A stretch of DNA of 64,000 bases from Flavobacteriales bacterium (GCA_013359255.1 JABWCF010000009.1:62001-126000), one strand, 5' to 3'; shown: positions 51,144 through 61,865, numbered from the stretch's first letter. Notes: generated by a model not told the origin, from the sequence alone. Numbers and translations are program-made.

Positions 51144-52436
51144 ATGGCAAACGCATTAATCGAACCCATTATTAATTTAAGAGTATCTGAAATGGCCGAG
51201 AACCTTATTGGTTCTGAAATAATAAAACTAGCCGGTGAGGTAAAAGAAAAAATTGCCAAAGGAGAAAAAATTTACAATATGACCATTGGAGATTTTGATC
51301 CCAAAATTTTCCCTATACCCAATGAACTACAAAACGAAATTACAAACGCCTATTTAAACGGAGAAACAAACTACCCTCCTGCCGATGGGATGAAGGAATT
51401 AAGAGAAGTAGTTTCTCGTTTTTTACACACCCGGCAAACATTAGAATATAACGAAAATCAAATATTAATTGCCGGAGGTGCTCGCCCTCTTATCTACTCA
51501 CTTTATCAAACCATTTTAAACCCCGATGATGTAGTTCTTTTTCCTGTACCCTCTTGGAACAATAACCACTACACACATTTATCACACGCAAAACAAATTT
51601 TTATTGAAACAAAGGCTGAAGACAACTTTATGCCAACGGCACAACAACTACAACCATACATTTCTTCGGCTACACTCATTTCTCTTTGTTCTCCCCTAAA
51701 CCCAAGTGGTACTACTTTTGGCAAAGAACAACTTTTTAAAATATGCGACTTAATAATGGACGAAAATAAAAAAAGGGCCGCCTCGCATAAAAAACCACTC
51801 TACTTAATGTACGACCAAATATACTGGACACTTACCTATGGCGAAACAGTACACGTTGACCCCGTAAGTCTTTTTCCGGAAATGAAAAATTTTACCATCT
51901 TTATAGACGGTATTTCTAAAGCTTTTGCAGCAACCGGTGTAAGAGTAGGCTGGGCGTTTGGGCCACAAAAAATAATAGATAAAATGAAATCTATATTAGG
52001 ACATATTGGAGCTTGGGCACCCAAAGCAGAACAAGTAGCCTGCGCAAAGTATTTAAAAAACGACACCTTGGTTGATGCATATTTAGAAAATTTTAAAGCA
52101 CAATTAAACAACCGGCTCACTTCCTTTTACAATGGGTTTATTCATCTCAAAAACGAAGGCTTTAAAGTAAATGCAATAGCTCCGCAAGCGGCCATTTATC
52201 TTACCATTCAGTTTAATCTCTTTGGTTTAAAAACAGAAACAGGTAAAGAAATTAAAACTACGGAAGATATTACCTCCTATATCTTAAACGAAGCTAAATT
52301 GGCTGTGGTTCCCTTTTCTGCCTTTGGTTCAACAAAAAACTCTACTTGGTATAGGCTTTCCGTTGGAACAGCTTCTACAGAAGATGTAGAGGACATTATA
52401 AATAATCTGCGAATAGCCTTAAGCAAACTCTCGTAA
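51144..52436 (+). CDS. PLP-dependent aminotransferase class I/II
   Basis: 430 residues, fold type I. PLP lysine in ISKAFAATGVRVGWAFGP (about residue 258), substrate loop NYPPADGMKELREVV, NPSGTTFG and the arginine in WYRLSVGTA. Close to aspartate or aromatic aminotransferases; specificity is not clear. 9 bp before the manC gene. TAAATTCG (51117-51124) resembles the -7 box used by rplU. Confidence 0.9.
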   Translation: MANALIEPIINLRVSEMAENLIGSEIIKLAGEVKEKIAKGEKIYNMTIGDFDPKIFPIPNELQNEITNAYLNGETNYPPADGMKELREVVSRFLHTRQTLEYNENQILIAGGARPLIYSLYQTILNPDDVVLFPVPSWNNNHYTHLSHAKQIFIETKAEDNFMPTAQQLQPYISSATLISLCSPLNPSGTTFGKEQLFKICDLIMDENKKRAASHKKPLYLMYDQIYWTLTYGETVHVDPVSLFPEMKNFTIFIDGISKAFAATGVRVGWAFGPQKIIDKMKSILGHIGAWAPKAEQVACAKYLKNDTLVDAYLENFKAQLNNRLTSFYNGFIHLKNEGFKVNAIAPQAAIYLTIQFNLFGLKTETGKEIKTTEDITSYILNEAKLAVVPFSAFGSTKNSTWYRLSVGTASTEDVEDIINNLRIALSKLS

Positions 52437-52445
52437 AGGAATAGA

Positions 52446-53534
52446 ATGAATAACTCTTCGCACTATGCCGTAATTATGGCAGGCGGTATTGGTAGCCGCT
52501 TTTGGCCAATGAGCCGCACTTCTTATCCAAAACAATTTATCGACTTCCTGGGTGTTGGGAAAACACTTCTACAACTTACATTTGAACGATTAAAAAATAT
52601 TGTACCCGAAAATCATATTTTTATTGTAACTAACAGCGAATACGAAACGCTGGTAAAAACACAACTACCCACATTAAACAATGAACAGATTTTACTCGAA
52701 CCATCGCGTAAAAATACAGCCCCTTGCATTGCTTATGCAACCTATAAAATTTCTTTATTAAACAAAAATGCCTGCGTTTTAATAGCACCCTCCGACCACC
52801 TGATATTAAAGGAAACCGTATTCTGCGAAATGGCAAAAAAGGCGATGAATTATTGTAATAAAAACCAAAGTTTACTAACCTTTGGCATAACACCCACACG
52901 CCCCGATACCGGATACGGTTACATTCAATTTGATGATAAAGACTCTTCGTACTCTTCCGAAATTAAAAAAGTAAAAACATTTACCGAAAAGCCAAATCTT
53001 GAACTGGCAAAAGTTTTTATAGAAAACGGAGATTTTGTATGGAATTCGGGAATGTTTATATGGAACGTACAAACCGTTATTTCGGCATTAGAAAAATACA
53101 TGCCTGAGTTGGCCAACCAGTTTAATGAACACCTTCCCTCTTTCTTGGAAAATGAAAAAGAAGCCATTGCTTCTATTTACCACGAATGTAAAAGTATCTC
53201 TATTGATTATGGAATAATGGAAAAAGCAGATAATGTTTTTGTGATTAGTGCCGATATTGGCTGGAGCGACCTTGGAACCTGGGGATCTATTTACACCCAT
53301 TTGCCTCACGATGAAAATAAAAATGCTCTCATTAGCAAAAAAATACTTTTATACGAATCGACTAATTGTATAGTAAACATTCCAAAAAATAAACTTTGTG
53401 TAATACAGGGATTGGATAACTACATTGTTGTAGATACCAAAGAAGTGTTACTGATTTGCAAAAAAGACGATGAGCAAAAAATTAAAGATTTTGTAAATGA
53501 CATTAAACTAAAAAAGTGGGATAAATATCTCTGA
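52446..53534 (+). CDS. manC: Mannose-1-phosphate guanylyltransferase
   Basis: 362 residues. Nucleotide-binding MAGGIGSRFWPMSR at the N-terminus, APSDHLI, FTEKPNLELAKVFI and FVWNSGMFIWNVQ are all characteristic. It makes GDP-mannose from mannose-1-phosphate and GTP, feeding glycan synthesis such as that by the glycosyltransferases at 13354-15703. It lacks the isomerase domain of bifunctional ManC/AlgA, so it is the short Bacteroidota type. Confidence 0.93.
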   Translation: MNNSSHYAVIMAGGIGSRFWPMSRTSYPKQFIDFLGVGKTLLQLTFERLKNIVPENHIFIVTNSEYETLVKTQLPTLNNEQILLEPSRKNTAPCIAYATYKISLLNKNACVLIAPSDHLILKETVFCEMAKKAMNYCNKNQSLLTFGITPTRPDTGYGYIQFDDKDSSYSSEIKKVKTFTEKPNLELAKVFIENGDFVWNSGMFIWNVQTVISALEKYMPELANQFNEHLPSFLENEKEAIASIYHECKSISIDYGIMEKADNVFVISADIGWSDLGTWGSIYTHLPHDENKNALISKKILLYESTNCIVNIPKNKLCVIQGLDNYIVVDTKEVLLICKKDDEQKIKDFVNDIKLKKWDKYL

Positions 53535-53596
53535 AATTAAAACCCTGCTCTCTCTAAAAACTTTTTTAATTCTCGCACTAATAATTAACCCGTTTA

Positions 53597-53932
53597 TTAG
53601 GCTGAAAAAATTTTGTTTTTACTGAGAAAAAACAAATGCTTGAATAAAAGAGTAAAGAAACCGGTTACACAAAATACCATTGAAACAATCCCACTGAAAA
53701 GAGCTAAATCATTCGCAAATTTGCTTTCAAATTCGCTGTTGTAATGATTGGGCAATGCCCCCGAAAATGCAAGGATATAAGTAATAGCAAAAGCACCAAA
53801 ACCCATTACAAAAAAAAGGATGTAATAAAGAAATATTAATTTATTACCCAACTTCTGAAAATGAAAAATTATTTTATAATGCAGAAATATCAGCACTATT
53901 AAAATAAGTATACTTAGTAAATTCAGAATCAT
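53597..53932 (-). CDS. Hypothetical small membrane protein
   Basis: 111 residues, three membrane helices (about 1-20, 30-52 and 75-105) and a short basic C-terminus. Not recognised. It stands alone, and its 3' end faces the manC stop. Confidence 0.5.
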   Translation of the reverse strand: MILNLLSILILIVLIFLHYKIIFHFQKLGNKLIFLYYILFFVMGFGAFAITYILAFSGALPNHYNSEFESKFANDLALFSGIVSMVFCVTGFFTLLFKHLFFLSKNKIFSA

Positions 53933-54052
53933 AAGGCTTTACTTATATTGTTCATCAAAAAAATCTTCTTAGAAGAATAAATATTTTCGTTTATCATAAT
54001 GGATAATCAACATCCCTAGTATCCTTTTCGCTTCTTTCTCGAACTGAATTGA

Positions 54053-54094
54053 ACATAAAAAAAGCCAAACGTATGGTTGGGCTTTTTTTATGTT
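54053..54094 (-). terminator. Bidirectional terminator behind the M4 protease
   Basis: AACATAAAAAAAGCC pairs with GGCTTTTTTTATGTT around an inner stem AAC-GTAT-GGTT. On the minus strand it follows the protease stop by 12 bp and carries a T-run. Confidence 0.85.
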
Positions 54095-54105
54095 TTAGTA
54101 GGTAC

Positions 54106-56976
54106 TTACCTACTAATTGCTATTCTGTATGCTGAATTAACTCCATCAATACGCAGGTTATAAATATACATTCCTTCTGCCAAACCAGAAATATCCATCT
54201 GTACTTTGTTTTTTCCTTTTGCAAAATTTCCTGAAGAAATATTCAACACTTCTTTGCCGGTAATATCGGTCATTTTCATTTCTATATCTGATGAATGGGT
54301 TAGATCAAACTCTATTGTTAATACATCATTGGCAGGATTTGGATACACCAATATTTTTCCAACACCATTTTCAGAAATGCCGGCACAAGGCTCTACAAAC
54401 GCTTCGGTTGGAGTACGCTCACTCACACAATCGGCTTCTTTTACCTCCCAGTTATATAAATAATAATAATAGCTGGCACCGGCAGAAGACCCGGTAATAC
54501 TTACTACTCCATTTAGTGTGTAAGGATAGTTTGGTCCAGAACTATTTCTATATAAATTCATTCCTCCCGTACCTCCTAAACGATAGCCTGTACCCGGAGT
54601 AAGCGGAATATTTAATGTAACGGTACTTGGTCCGTCCGGAATATTTACAGGATATGTTTGTATTACATTTCCCTGATTATCCCAAAGGGTAAATGTTCTT
54701 ACTGCTGTGCCTTGTGCTAATGCCCATGCTGAAACAATCGTACAAGGCTTCAACACATCAAAAACCAAGAATTGGCTTGAACCATTACTATGGTTGTTTC
54801 CTCCACCAATGGTATTATTTATGGGACCTACATTTCCTGTAGGGCCGGGTGTAGCATTATCCACATAATAGTTTGTGGTAATAGTTAGAGCAGGTGTTGT
54901 AAATGTAGTTCCTGTTCCAACCATGTTTCCTCCAATTTGGGCATCGTACCAAGTCAGATTTCCAGAACCTGATGCAGTAAGTGTGGCTGTTTGATTGGTG
55001 CAAACAGTATCTCCTACAGATGTTGGAACAGGAGGTGTATTGATTACAATGTAGGTATTTTTAGTAATGGAATCTATTCCACAATTTCCACCATCGGCTA
55101 CTAGTTTTACATTATATGTTCCGGCTTGATTGTACGTGTACGAAGGAGAAATTTGTGTGCTAGCACCTCCATCTCCAAAACTCCAATTAAATGTAGAAGC
55201 GTTAGTACTGGTATTATTAAATGACACTGTAAATGGCACCGTACAGCTTGTAGTAGAGTTAGCTGCAAAATTAGGAATTACGATGGCTTGGTATGGACCG
55301 CCTACCCCCACTGCATACCATGCATTTGTACATTGTTCTACTTCAAAAGAGCATGCTCCATACAAATCTTCGGCAGCTTTAACTGCATAAAAACGAGCAT
55401 CGGCATATTGTGAATTTTGAGATAAATAAACCGTTAGATTTCTGAATGCAATAGCACCCGCCTTTGTCATTCCTATTCCTGTAATGTTGTATGAATCTCC
55501 GTTATCATTAGTTCCAGACCCTCCAACACTTAATCTGTAAAACCAATGATTTTGTACACCACTGTTAGTATGCACTCCGCCATTATCGTTTGGCCCCACA
55601 TACCAATACTGCCCTAAATAAGTGTGTGGATCAGCATAAACCTTTGGATTTAACATAGAACGAAATGCACTACCAATATCTTCACCAATCAGCCAGTTTG
55701 CTTGCCCCGGATTTTTACCGAACCATTCTACTGCTGTTCCAAAAATATCGCTAAAAGATTCGTTTAATGCACCCGATTCGTAAGAGTAAACCAAATCGGC
55801 CGTAAAGGTGGTTAAACCATGAGTAACTTCATGCCCACAAATATCTAATGATGTTAATGGTGTGTAGGAATTATCTCCATCTCCGTAGGTCATTTTTTGT
55901 CCGTCCCAAAATGCATTCACATAATTGGTGCTGTAATGTACATAACTGTTTAACTGAAATCCGTTATTATCAATGCTATTTCTGTTATAATTTTGGAAAT
56001 AATAATCGTAAGTCATTTGTGCTCCCCAGTGTGCATCTCCTGCATATTGGTCTTTCTGTGGGTTTACATTATTCCAATAATTGTCTGTGTCGGTAAAATC
56101 AACTGCATTGCCATAATTGGTTCCTGTTAAAAGATTAAATGTGCGAACTCCGTTTCCTCTAGTAGTTTCGCGTAAGCGGAATTGTGTGGGAGAAACACTA
56201 TCTGTCGTCATGGGGTGTGTGCCACTGTATGCGGTTACCACGGTACCATTACTATTTCCGTGGTGAATTCTATCAACAGATAAAAGAATTACTCCAGTTG
56301 AAGCATCCACATAAATATCTTGTCGACTCATGGGGGCATGTGCGTAAATATTAAATTTGTAGGCGAGTTTAGTTATCGGCTCAAAAAATTTATTTTCGGG
56401 GTGCACAATATGTAATTCTGCTTTCGGAAAATAAGTAGCAGCCGAATTGTTTTCGTGTTCTTTTAAATGCTCCTCTTCTTCGGCAACTTGCCACTTATAA
56501 ATTTGAGCACCAATATGCGATAGTGCATTTTGCAGTGCTGCTTGCTCTGAGATAACAGGTGTTTCTGAAGTAAGGTTTACAGGAAAAAAATCTCCATTCA
56601 CACTTACTAATTTTCCTTCTTTAATATGTGCTTTGTAGGTAGCATTAGTAACACGTACCCCTTTGTATAGCTGATTAAAATTAATGTGTGTAAATCCAAT
56701 TTGGTCGGTTTCTTCGTTACGTTTTTCTATGGTATAATTACTTCCTTCTTCGCCAAAAAAAGATTGCAACCACTTTTCTAGTGTACTTTGATTAAAAGCA
56801 ATAGGCATACCGTATTCCACATAATTTGGCACTAGAGAATAGGATTTCATTCTTACCATTTTTGCTGTAGGAACTATCCGGTTGGCATCGGCACCTTTAT
56901 AAACATTTTCGGTAATAGATGAAAAGGATGGAAATGTAAATGCTAATGCTACTAAAAGAATAATAATTTTTTTCAT
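54106..56976 (-). CDS. Secreted thermolysin-like (M4) metalloprotease with PKD and T9SS domains
   Basis: 956 residues. Signal peptide (about 1-20), FTP/PepSY propeptide (about 50-245), M4 catalytic domain with zinc site GHEVTHGLTTF and third ligand Glu in GALNESFSDIFGTAVEW; the C-terminal helical half of M4 ends near residue 560. A PKD domain (FNWSFGDGGASTQISPSY) and a long β-sandwich region follow, with a type A sorting domain at the end (VYPNPANDVLTIEFDL ... YRIAISR). Roughly the last 390 residues closely match the S8 protease directly upstream on this strand. Broad-specificity extracellular proteolysis. Confidence 0.95.
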   Translation of the reverse strand: MKKIIILLVALAFTFPSFSSITENVYKGADANRIVPTAKMVRMKSYSLVPNYVEYGMPIAFNQSTLEKWLQSFFGEEGSNYTIEKRNEETDQIGFTHINFNQLYKGVRVTNATYKAHIKEGKLVSVNGDFFPVNLTSETPVISEQAALQNALSHIGAQIYKWQVAEEEEHLKEHENNSAATYFPKAELHIVHPENKFFEPITKLAYKFNIYAHAPMSRQDIYVDASTGVILLSVDRIHHGNSNGTVVTAYSGTHPMTTDSVSPTQFRLRETTRGNGVRTFNLLTGTNYGNAVDFTDTDNYWNNVNPQKDQYAGDAHWGAQMTYDYYFQNYNRNSIDNNGFQLNSYVHYSTNYVNAFWDGQKMTYGDGDNSYTPLTSLDICGHEVTHGLTTFTADLVYSYESGALNESFSDIFGTAVEWFGKNPGQANWLIGEDIGSAFRSMLNPKVYADPHTYLGQYWYVGPNDNGGVHTNSGVQNHWFYRLSVGGSGTNDNGDSYNITGIGMTKAGAIAFRNLTVYLSQNSQYADARFYAVKAAEDLYGACSFEVEQCTNAWYAVGVGGPYQAIVIPNFAANSTTSCTVPFTVSFNNTSTNASTFNWSFGDGGASTQISPSYTYNQAGTYNVKLVADGGNCGIDSITKNTYIVINTPPVPTSVGDTVCTNQTATLTASGSGNLTWYDAQIGGNMVGTGTTFTTPALTITTNYYVDNATPGPTGNVGPINNTIGGGNNHSNGSSQFLVFDVLKPCTIVSAWALAQGTAVRTFTLWDNQGNVIQTYPVNIPDGPSTVTLNIPLTPGTGYRLGGTGGMNLYRNSSGPNYPYTLNGVVSITGSSAGASYYYYLYNWEVKEADCVSERTPTEAFVEPCAGISENGVGKILVYPNPANDVLTIEFDLTHSSDIEMKMTDITGKEVLNISSGNFAKGKNKVQMDISGLAEGMYIYNLRIDGVNSAYRIAISR

Positions 56977-57047
56977 AGTGTTAAATTTTGACCGTTAAAT
57001 TACAAAAAAATGCATATCGCAAGCAAATTAATAAATATCAATTCTTG

Positions 57048-59582
57048 TTATTCTGAAACAATTACTTTAAATATTTTCTTTCGATTATCTTTTTGTATGT
57101 GAAGAAAATAGAAGCTGGGTGATAATGATGTTATATTGAATTGTTTCTTATTCATTCCCTGAACCCCATCAACTATTTCGGAATTTATTATCTTTTTTCC
57201 GGTAATGTCATAAAAACTGAACTGAATATTACCTGATTCTTTTAACACATATTCAAGGGTAATATTCTCCTTTGCAGGGTTTGGATACAAGAAAATTTGA
57301 CCCGATATAAATTCTTCTACACCGACACAAGAAATAACCGTTGCTTCTACAGGGGTTCTTTCACTTATACAATCATCTTCTTTTATTTCCCAGTTATATA
57401 GGTAATAATAGAAGGCCGCCCCTGCACTAGAACCCGTAATGTTAAGAACTCCGTTTAACGTATAGGGATAATTAACCCCCGCGTTATTTCTGTATAAATC
57501 CATATTGTTTCCTCCTATTCTGTAGCCTGTACCTGGGGTTAGGGGAATATTTAAGTTAATGGTGCTTTGCCCGGCACTCACGTTTACATTTACTGTTTGC
57601 AAAACTACTCCCGAACTGTTTAAGAGAGTAAATGTTCTACTTCCCGAGCTATTTGCATTTACCCATGCGGTTGATAGTGTACAAGGTTTTAAAACGTCAA
57701 ATACAAGATATTGGCTGGTGCCATTATTATGATATCCTCCGCCTCCAAATGAATTATTTATCGGTCCTACGTTTGCGGTGTTTCCAGATATTATGTCTTC
57801 TACATAATATGCTTTGGAAACACTTAAAGAGGGGGTGGTGTATGTATTTCCGGTTCCAAACAATGTTCCTCCGGTTGGTGCATCAAACCATCGTAGAGTA
57901 CCATTTCCGGTTCCGATTAATGTGGCAGTTTGGTTCTCGCAAATTGTATCTCCTATAGCTGTGGGTGCCTGAGGGGTATTTATTACAATGTACATGTTTT
58001 TAATAAGTGAATCTACTCCATTATTGCCGGTGGCCACCAATTTTACATTGTATGTTCCGCTTTGAGTGTAAAAGTGAGTAGGGTTGGTTTGTGTACTAGT
58101 GCTGCCATTCCCAAAGTCCCATAAAAAAGTATTTGCATTAAACGAGTTATTGGTAAACTTTACTTGTTGCGGCACTTTACATGCTTCTGTAATATCTGCC
58201 ACAAAATCTACAGTAGGTGGAGCTGTTTTTGCTTGGTCTACACACTGCAATGCCGCATAGGCATCTATACGCCCTGCACCTAGTAAGCCAATGTAATTTG
58301 GATTTTGTGTGTTTATATTTTTGCAGGTAGAAAGTAAGCAGGTTATTACATCGTTATTAGCCATGGTAGGGTAATGCGATAACATTAATCCCAATAAACC
58401 TGCAACCATTGGAGAAGCCATTGAAGTACCCGACATGTTGGCATAATTTCCGAATGGAGTTGTACTCATTATGGTGCTTCCGGGAGCAGATACATCAACC
58501 CAAGCACCGTAGTTGGAAAAACTTGATTTTACATCGTTAGTTGTAGTAGAGGCAACCGAAATAACATTATTATAAGCCGCAGGATAAAACAGGGTACTTA
58601 CATTATCGTTTCCTGCTGCTGCTACTATAATAGAGCCGCTATTCCATGCACTATTAATAATGTTTTGAGCAGTTTGAGAAAATCCTGTACCTCCCCACGA
58701 ACAGTTTATTACTCTTGCTCCGGCTGCTGCTGCATACGTAATACCCGCATATCCATTTGTAATAGAATTTGAATTATCGTTATTTCCTGTTGCTTTTACT
58801 CCTATAATGCTTATTCCGGCACCTATTGAAGCTACGCCAACTCCATTATTTGTAGAAGCACCCGTAATGCCTGCTACATGCGTACCATGACTAAACTGTG
58901 TAGAAGGAGGATTCGGATTGTTATCATTGTCGGCTACATCAAATCCATTTATATCGTCAATGTATCCGTTTCCATCATCATCTATTCCATTTCCGGCTAT
59001 TTCGCCCGGATTTACCCACATTGCATTTTGCAAATCGGCATGGTTTGTTTGAACGGCATTATCTACAGTTGCTACAGTTATTGCTGCATTTCCTAGAGAG
59101 ATGTTCCATGCTAGCTGAGAACTTATTTGCACCAAGCCCCATTGGTTGGAGACAAACTGTGGATCGTTGGGAGTCCAAACCAACTGATTGTATGGCACTT
59201 TTTCGGCATATTCTACTTTTCCGGATTTTATAATCTCTTTTATTATTTCTTCTACCGAGCCAACATCTGAAAAATGCAATTCGTAGGTGCGTAGTAATTC
59301 CTGCGAACTTTTTATTGTTACAAAAGGCTGAGACAACTTGGTGATGTTGTATTTTAAACTCAGTTCTTGAATAAAAGAAAGAGTATTTAAAGGCAAATCC
59401 AAGTAGGGAGTTCTATCTTGTCCGCTATGATTTTTAGGCAAAGCAATGGCTTGCTCATTTTTAAGTTTAAACCAAATTTTACCATCTTGGTATTCGTGAA
59501 AAATATTTTGAGAAAATATTCCCGAAGTATAAACACAAAGAAATATTGTAAATACTGTCTTTAAATTGTATTGTTTTTTCAT
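57048..59582 (-). CDS. Secreted subtilisin-like (S8) protease with PKD and T9SS domains
   Basis: 844 residues. Signal peptide (about 1-24), a short propeptide (about 30-140), S8 triad: Asp in VATVDNAVQTNHADL, His in SHGTHVAGITG, Ser in SGTSMASPMVAGLLG. Then PKD (FLWDFGNGSTSTQTNPTHF), the shared β-region, and a type A sorting domain (LYPNPAKENITLEYVL ... KIFKVIVSE). The Asp site VDNAV departs from the usual VxDTG/VDDG but the Asp is retained. It lies 71 bp from the M4 gene and shares its C-terminal half. Confidence 0.94.
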   Translation of the reverse strand: MKKQYNLKTVFTIFLCVYTSGIFSQNIFHEYQDGKIWFKLKNEQAIALPKNHSGQDRTPYLDLPLNTLSFIQELSLKYNITKLSQPFVTIKSSQELLRTYELHFSDVGSVEEIIKEIIKSGKVEYAEKVPYNQLVWTPNDPQFVSNQWGLVQISSQLAWNISLGNAAITVATVDNAVQTNHADLQNAMWVNPGEIAGNGIDDDGNGYIDDINGFDVADNDNNPNPPSTQFSHGTHVAGITGASTNNGVGVASIGAGISIIGVKATGNNDNSNSITNGYAGITYAAAAGARVINCSWGGTGFSQTAQNIINSAWNSGSIIVAAAGNDNVSTLFYPAAYNNVISVASTTTNDVKSSFSNYGAWVDVSAPGSTIMSTTPFGNYANMSGTSMASPMVAGLLGLMLSHYPTMANNDVITCLLSTCKNINTQNPNYIGLLGAGRIDAYAALQCVDQAKTAPPTVDFVADITEACKVPQQVKFTNNSFNANTFLWDFGNGSTSTQTNPTHFYTQSGTYNVKLVATGNNGVDSLIKNMYIVINTPQAPTAIGDTICENQTATLIGTGNGTLRWFDAPTGGTLFGTGNTYTTPSLSVSKAYYVEDIISGNTANVGPINNSFGGGGYHNNGTSQYLVFDVLKPCTLSTAWVNANSSGSRTFTLLNSSGVVLQTVNVNVSAGQSTINLNIPLTPGTGYRIGGNNMDLYRNNAGVNYPYTLNGVLNITGSSAGAAFYYYLYNWEIKEDDCISERTPVEATVISCVGVEEFISGQIFLYPNPAKENITLEYVLKESGNIQFSFYDITGKKIINSEIVDGVQGMNKKQFNITSLSPSFYFLHIQKDNRKKIFKVIVSE

Positions 59583-59666
59583 TTTTAGTTTTTTACGCAG
59601 TCAAATTACTAAAATTATTTACAATTGGTTTTATTTATAGACTAATTAAGCAAGTTTGCCTATAAA

Positions 59667-61796
59667 TTAAATTTCTACCATAAAATATCCAAGCTTTTGC
59701 ACTTCATGAATATCTTCATTGCTGAGTTTTTCTTTTATATACTCTGCTTTTCTAAATGATACAGATGAATCGAAAATAATTTTGTTGAAGGAAAAGTATT
59801 TTCTCAGATGATTAAAATTCATTTTCCCTTTGGCGGTTATCACTAAATAATCAACAAAAATAGGATTATTGGGAAATGCCTTAGGCAACTCACTATTGTG
59901 TATATAAATTCTCTTTCCGTTAAAACCTATAAAGTTTCCGTTAATATACAAGCCTGCATCGAGAGTTTTATATAGGTTAGATAACTGGTGTTGCTTGCTA
60001 AGACTACTTAAATAGAGTACTCTCTCGTTTTCTAAACCATGTTTTATCCAGTTATTTTGAATATGAAACAATATTTTTTCTTTGTTTTTATGTAATTCTA
60101 AATCGGTAATTAAAACATTTCTTGTATTCTGAATAAGATTGATAGCGGTAAAAGCCGGAATATTGTAAACAATAAATTTAGAATTATTTTGATAAGTGTT
60201 TGAAAGATGTACTCTGTATCCTAAACTTAAAATAATGCAACATAGTGCAGAAAAAAAATAGCCATACCGTTTATACCATCCAAAACAAATAATAAAAAAT
60301 AAAAACAGATAAAGCATCCAGGTTTCAAAAACAGAAAAGGAAATATTTTGTATTAAAGCATTTGGTAATGATTCTACATATTCTACAAACTGGTTTAAGA
60401 TAATTAGTAAGTGGTTTATTCCCATGGCTAAATACGTGGCAATATACTTAAAGGATGATACTAAAAATAAAAGGATACCGGCAGGAAGAACAATTAATGC
60501 CAATGGAATAACTACCAAATTGGAAAATAAAAAATAAGTCGGAAACTGATGGAAATATAAAAGACTTAGCGGAAATGTAACCAGTTGTGCCGACAACGAT
60601 ACAGAGGTTATAGACCACACATAATCTATGATTTTATTTTTTATTTTAAGAACAGAATATATCCAAGGATAAAATACCACAATGCCTATTACCGCTAAAT
60701 AAGAAAGCTGAAACCCTACTTCCATTATTATAAAAGGATTTACGAGTAATAAAAAGAATGCAGAAGAAGCTAGTGTGTTAAAAAAACTGGTATTCCGGTG
60801 GGTGGCTTTGGCAATGGCCATAAAACTAAACATGGTTGCCGCACGCAACACCGAAGGAGACAATCCGGTAAGCAATGCATAAAACCATAGAGCCATTAAA
60901 AGAAAAAACAATTGAATGAATTTTCCGTATTTTTTGTTTTCAATAAAAAATAATAATTTGGAAACTATAAGAAAAATAATTCCAACATGCAGCCCGGAAA
61001 CAGCCAATACGTGCATTGCTCCCGAACTGGAGTAGGCTCTTTTTAACTGAGCATCTATTTCGTCTTTATATCCCAGCACCAATGCCGATGCTACGGCTAA
61101 TTGCTTTCCTTCTATTTTAAATTCCGAAAAAATAGAAATAAGTTTTTTTCGCAAACTACCGGCATACCTTGTTAAGGTATTGGAACGAGTGTTTTTAATC
61201 AATATCCATTCGTCTGATTTTAAAAAAGCTTGTTTTTGAATTAAATGAAAGGACATGTATTGACGGAAATCAAACTCATTCGGATTTTTAGGTGCGGGTA
61301 CATCTTCAAATTTCGGCAGAAATGACAATAAATCTCCTGCCTGTATCTTGTGGCACAAACTATCGGTTTTAAGATATAGTATCATTTTGCCTGTTGTACT
61401 GCTCCATTCGCTGGCATTTCTAACACCTTTTACATCTAATATTACTTTGGTAGAATGCGACCGCACTACCGGAGATTCCAACACCTCGCCTATTACTACA
61501 CCATGTTTGTGAATTTCTATTTTTGTAAAATAATTTGAATTGTTAAATGAGGTTCGGTTTAACGTATATAAATAACCAAATAGAAATAATAATAAATGGA
61601 TAAGTACTCCATTTAAGAAGTTATACTTAAATGCGTTTATTGAATTTACTTTAAGCAATATGAGAAAACCTGTGATTAATAATACGCTTAAGGCCGGCAA
61701 AAACCAAGAAAAATAGTTTGCATAAATTGCCAATATAACCCCTATAACAAAAGGTAACAAAAGGCGGAGCATAGGCACTTGTGCTTTTGTAAGCAT
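59667..61796 (-). CDS. comEC: ComEC/Rec2-family DNA uptake channel
   Basis: 709 residues. N-terminal membrane segments and OB-like DUF4131 region (about 20-195), the competence core with HVLAVSGLHVGIIFLIVSK and LRAATMFSFMAIAK, and only a short C-terminal soluble part (about 560-709). The β-lactamase-like metal motifs of full ComEC are not recognisable, a shortened form met in some Bacteroidota. It transports single-stranded DNA across the inner membrane during transformation. Start ATG 61796 just after the terminator. Confidence 0.88.
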   Translation of the reverse strand: MLTKAQVPMLRLLLPFVIGVILAIYANYFSWFLPALSVLLITGFLILLKVNSINAFKYNFLNGVLIHLLLFLFGYLYTLNRTSFNNSNYFTKIEIHKHGVVIGEVLESPVVRSHSTKVILDVKGVRNASEWSSTTGKMILYLKTDSLCHKIQAGDLLSFLPKFEDVPAPKNPNEFDFRQYMSFHLIQKQAFLKSDEWILIKNTRSNTLTRYAGSLRKKLISIFSEFKIEGKQLAVASALVLGYKDEIDAQLKRAYSSSGAMHVLAVSGLHVGIIFLIVSKLLFFIENKKYGKFIQLFFLLMALWFYALLTGLSPSVLRAATMFSFMAIAKATHRNTSFFNTLASSAFFLLLVNPFIIMEVGFQLSYLAVIGIVVFYPWIYSVLKIKNKIIDYVWSITSVSLSAQLVTFPLSLLYFHQFPTYFLFSNLVVIPLALIVLPAGILLFLVSSFKYIATYLAMGINHLLIILNQFVEYVESLPNALIQNISFSVFETWMLYLFLFFIICFGWYKRYGYFFSALCCIILSLGYRVHLSNTYQNNSKFIVYNIPAFTAINLIQNTRNVLITDLELHKNKEKILFHIQNNWIKHGLENERVLYLSSLSKQHQLSNLYKTLDAGLYINGNFIGFNGKRIYIHNSELPKAFPNNPIFVDYLVITAKGKMNFNHLRKYFSFNKIIFDSSVSFRKAEYIKEKLSNEDIHEVQKLGYFMVEI

Positions 61797-61815
61797 GAAT
61801 TAAAGGTATAAAAAA

Positions 61816-61843
61816 AAGAGCAGACGAAAATTCATCTGCTCTT
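61816..61843 (-). terminator. Terminator of the zinc-ribbon and Nif3 operon
   Basis: AAGAGCAGA and TCTGCTCTT flank a 10-nt loop; on the minus strand the stem is followed by TTTTTTTT. Confidence 0.85.
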
Positions 61844-61865
61844 AAATTAAACTTTACTTTGTTTA

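Noticed and set aside
59634-59666. Terminator of comEC (TTTATAG...CTATAAA)
   Set aside because: Only seven A/T-rich pairs with a 19-nt loop; not convincing.
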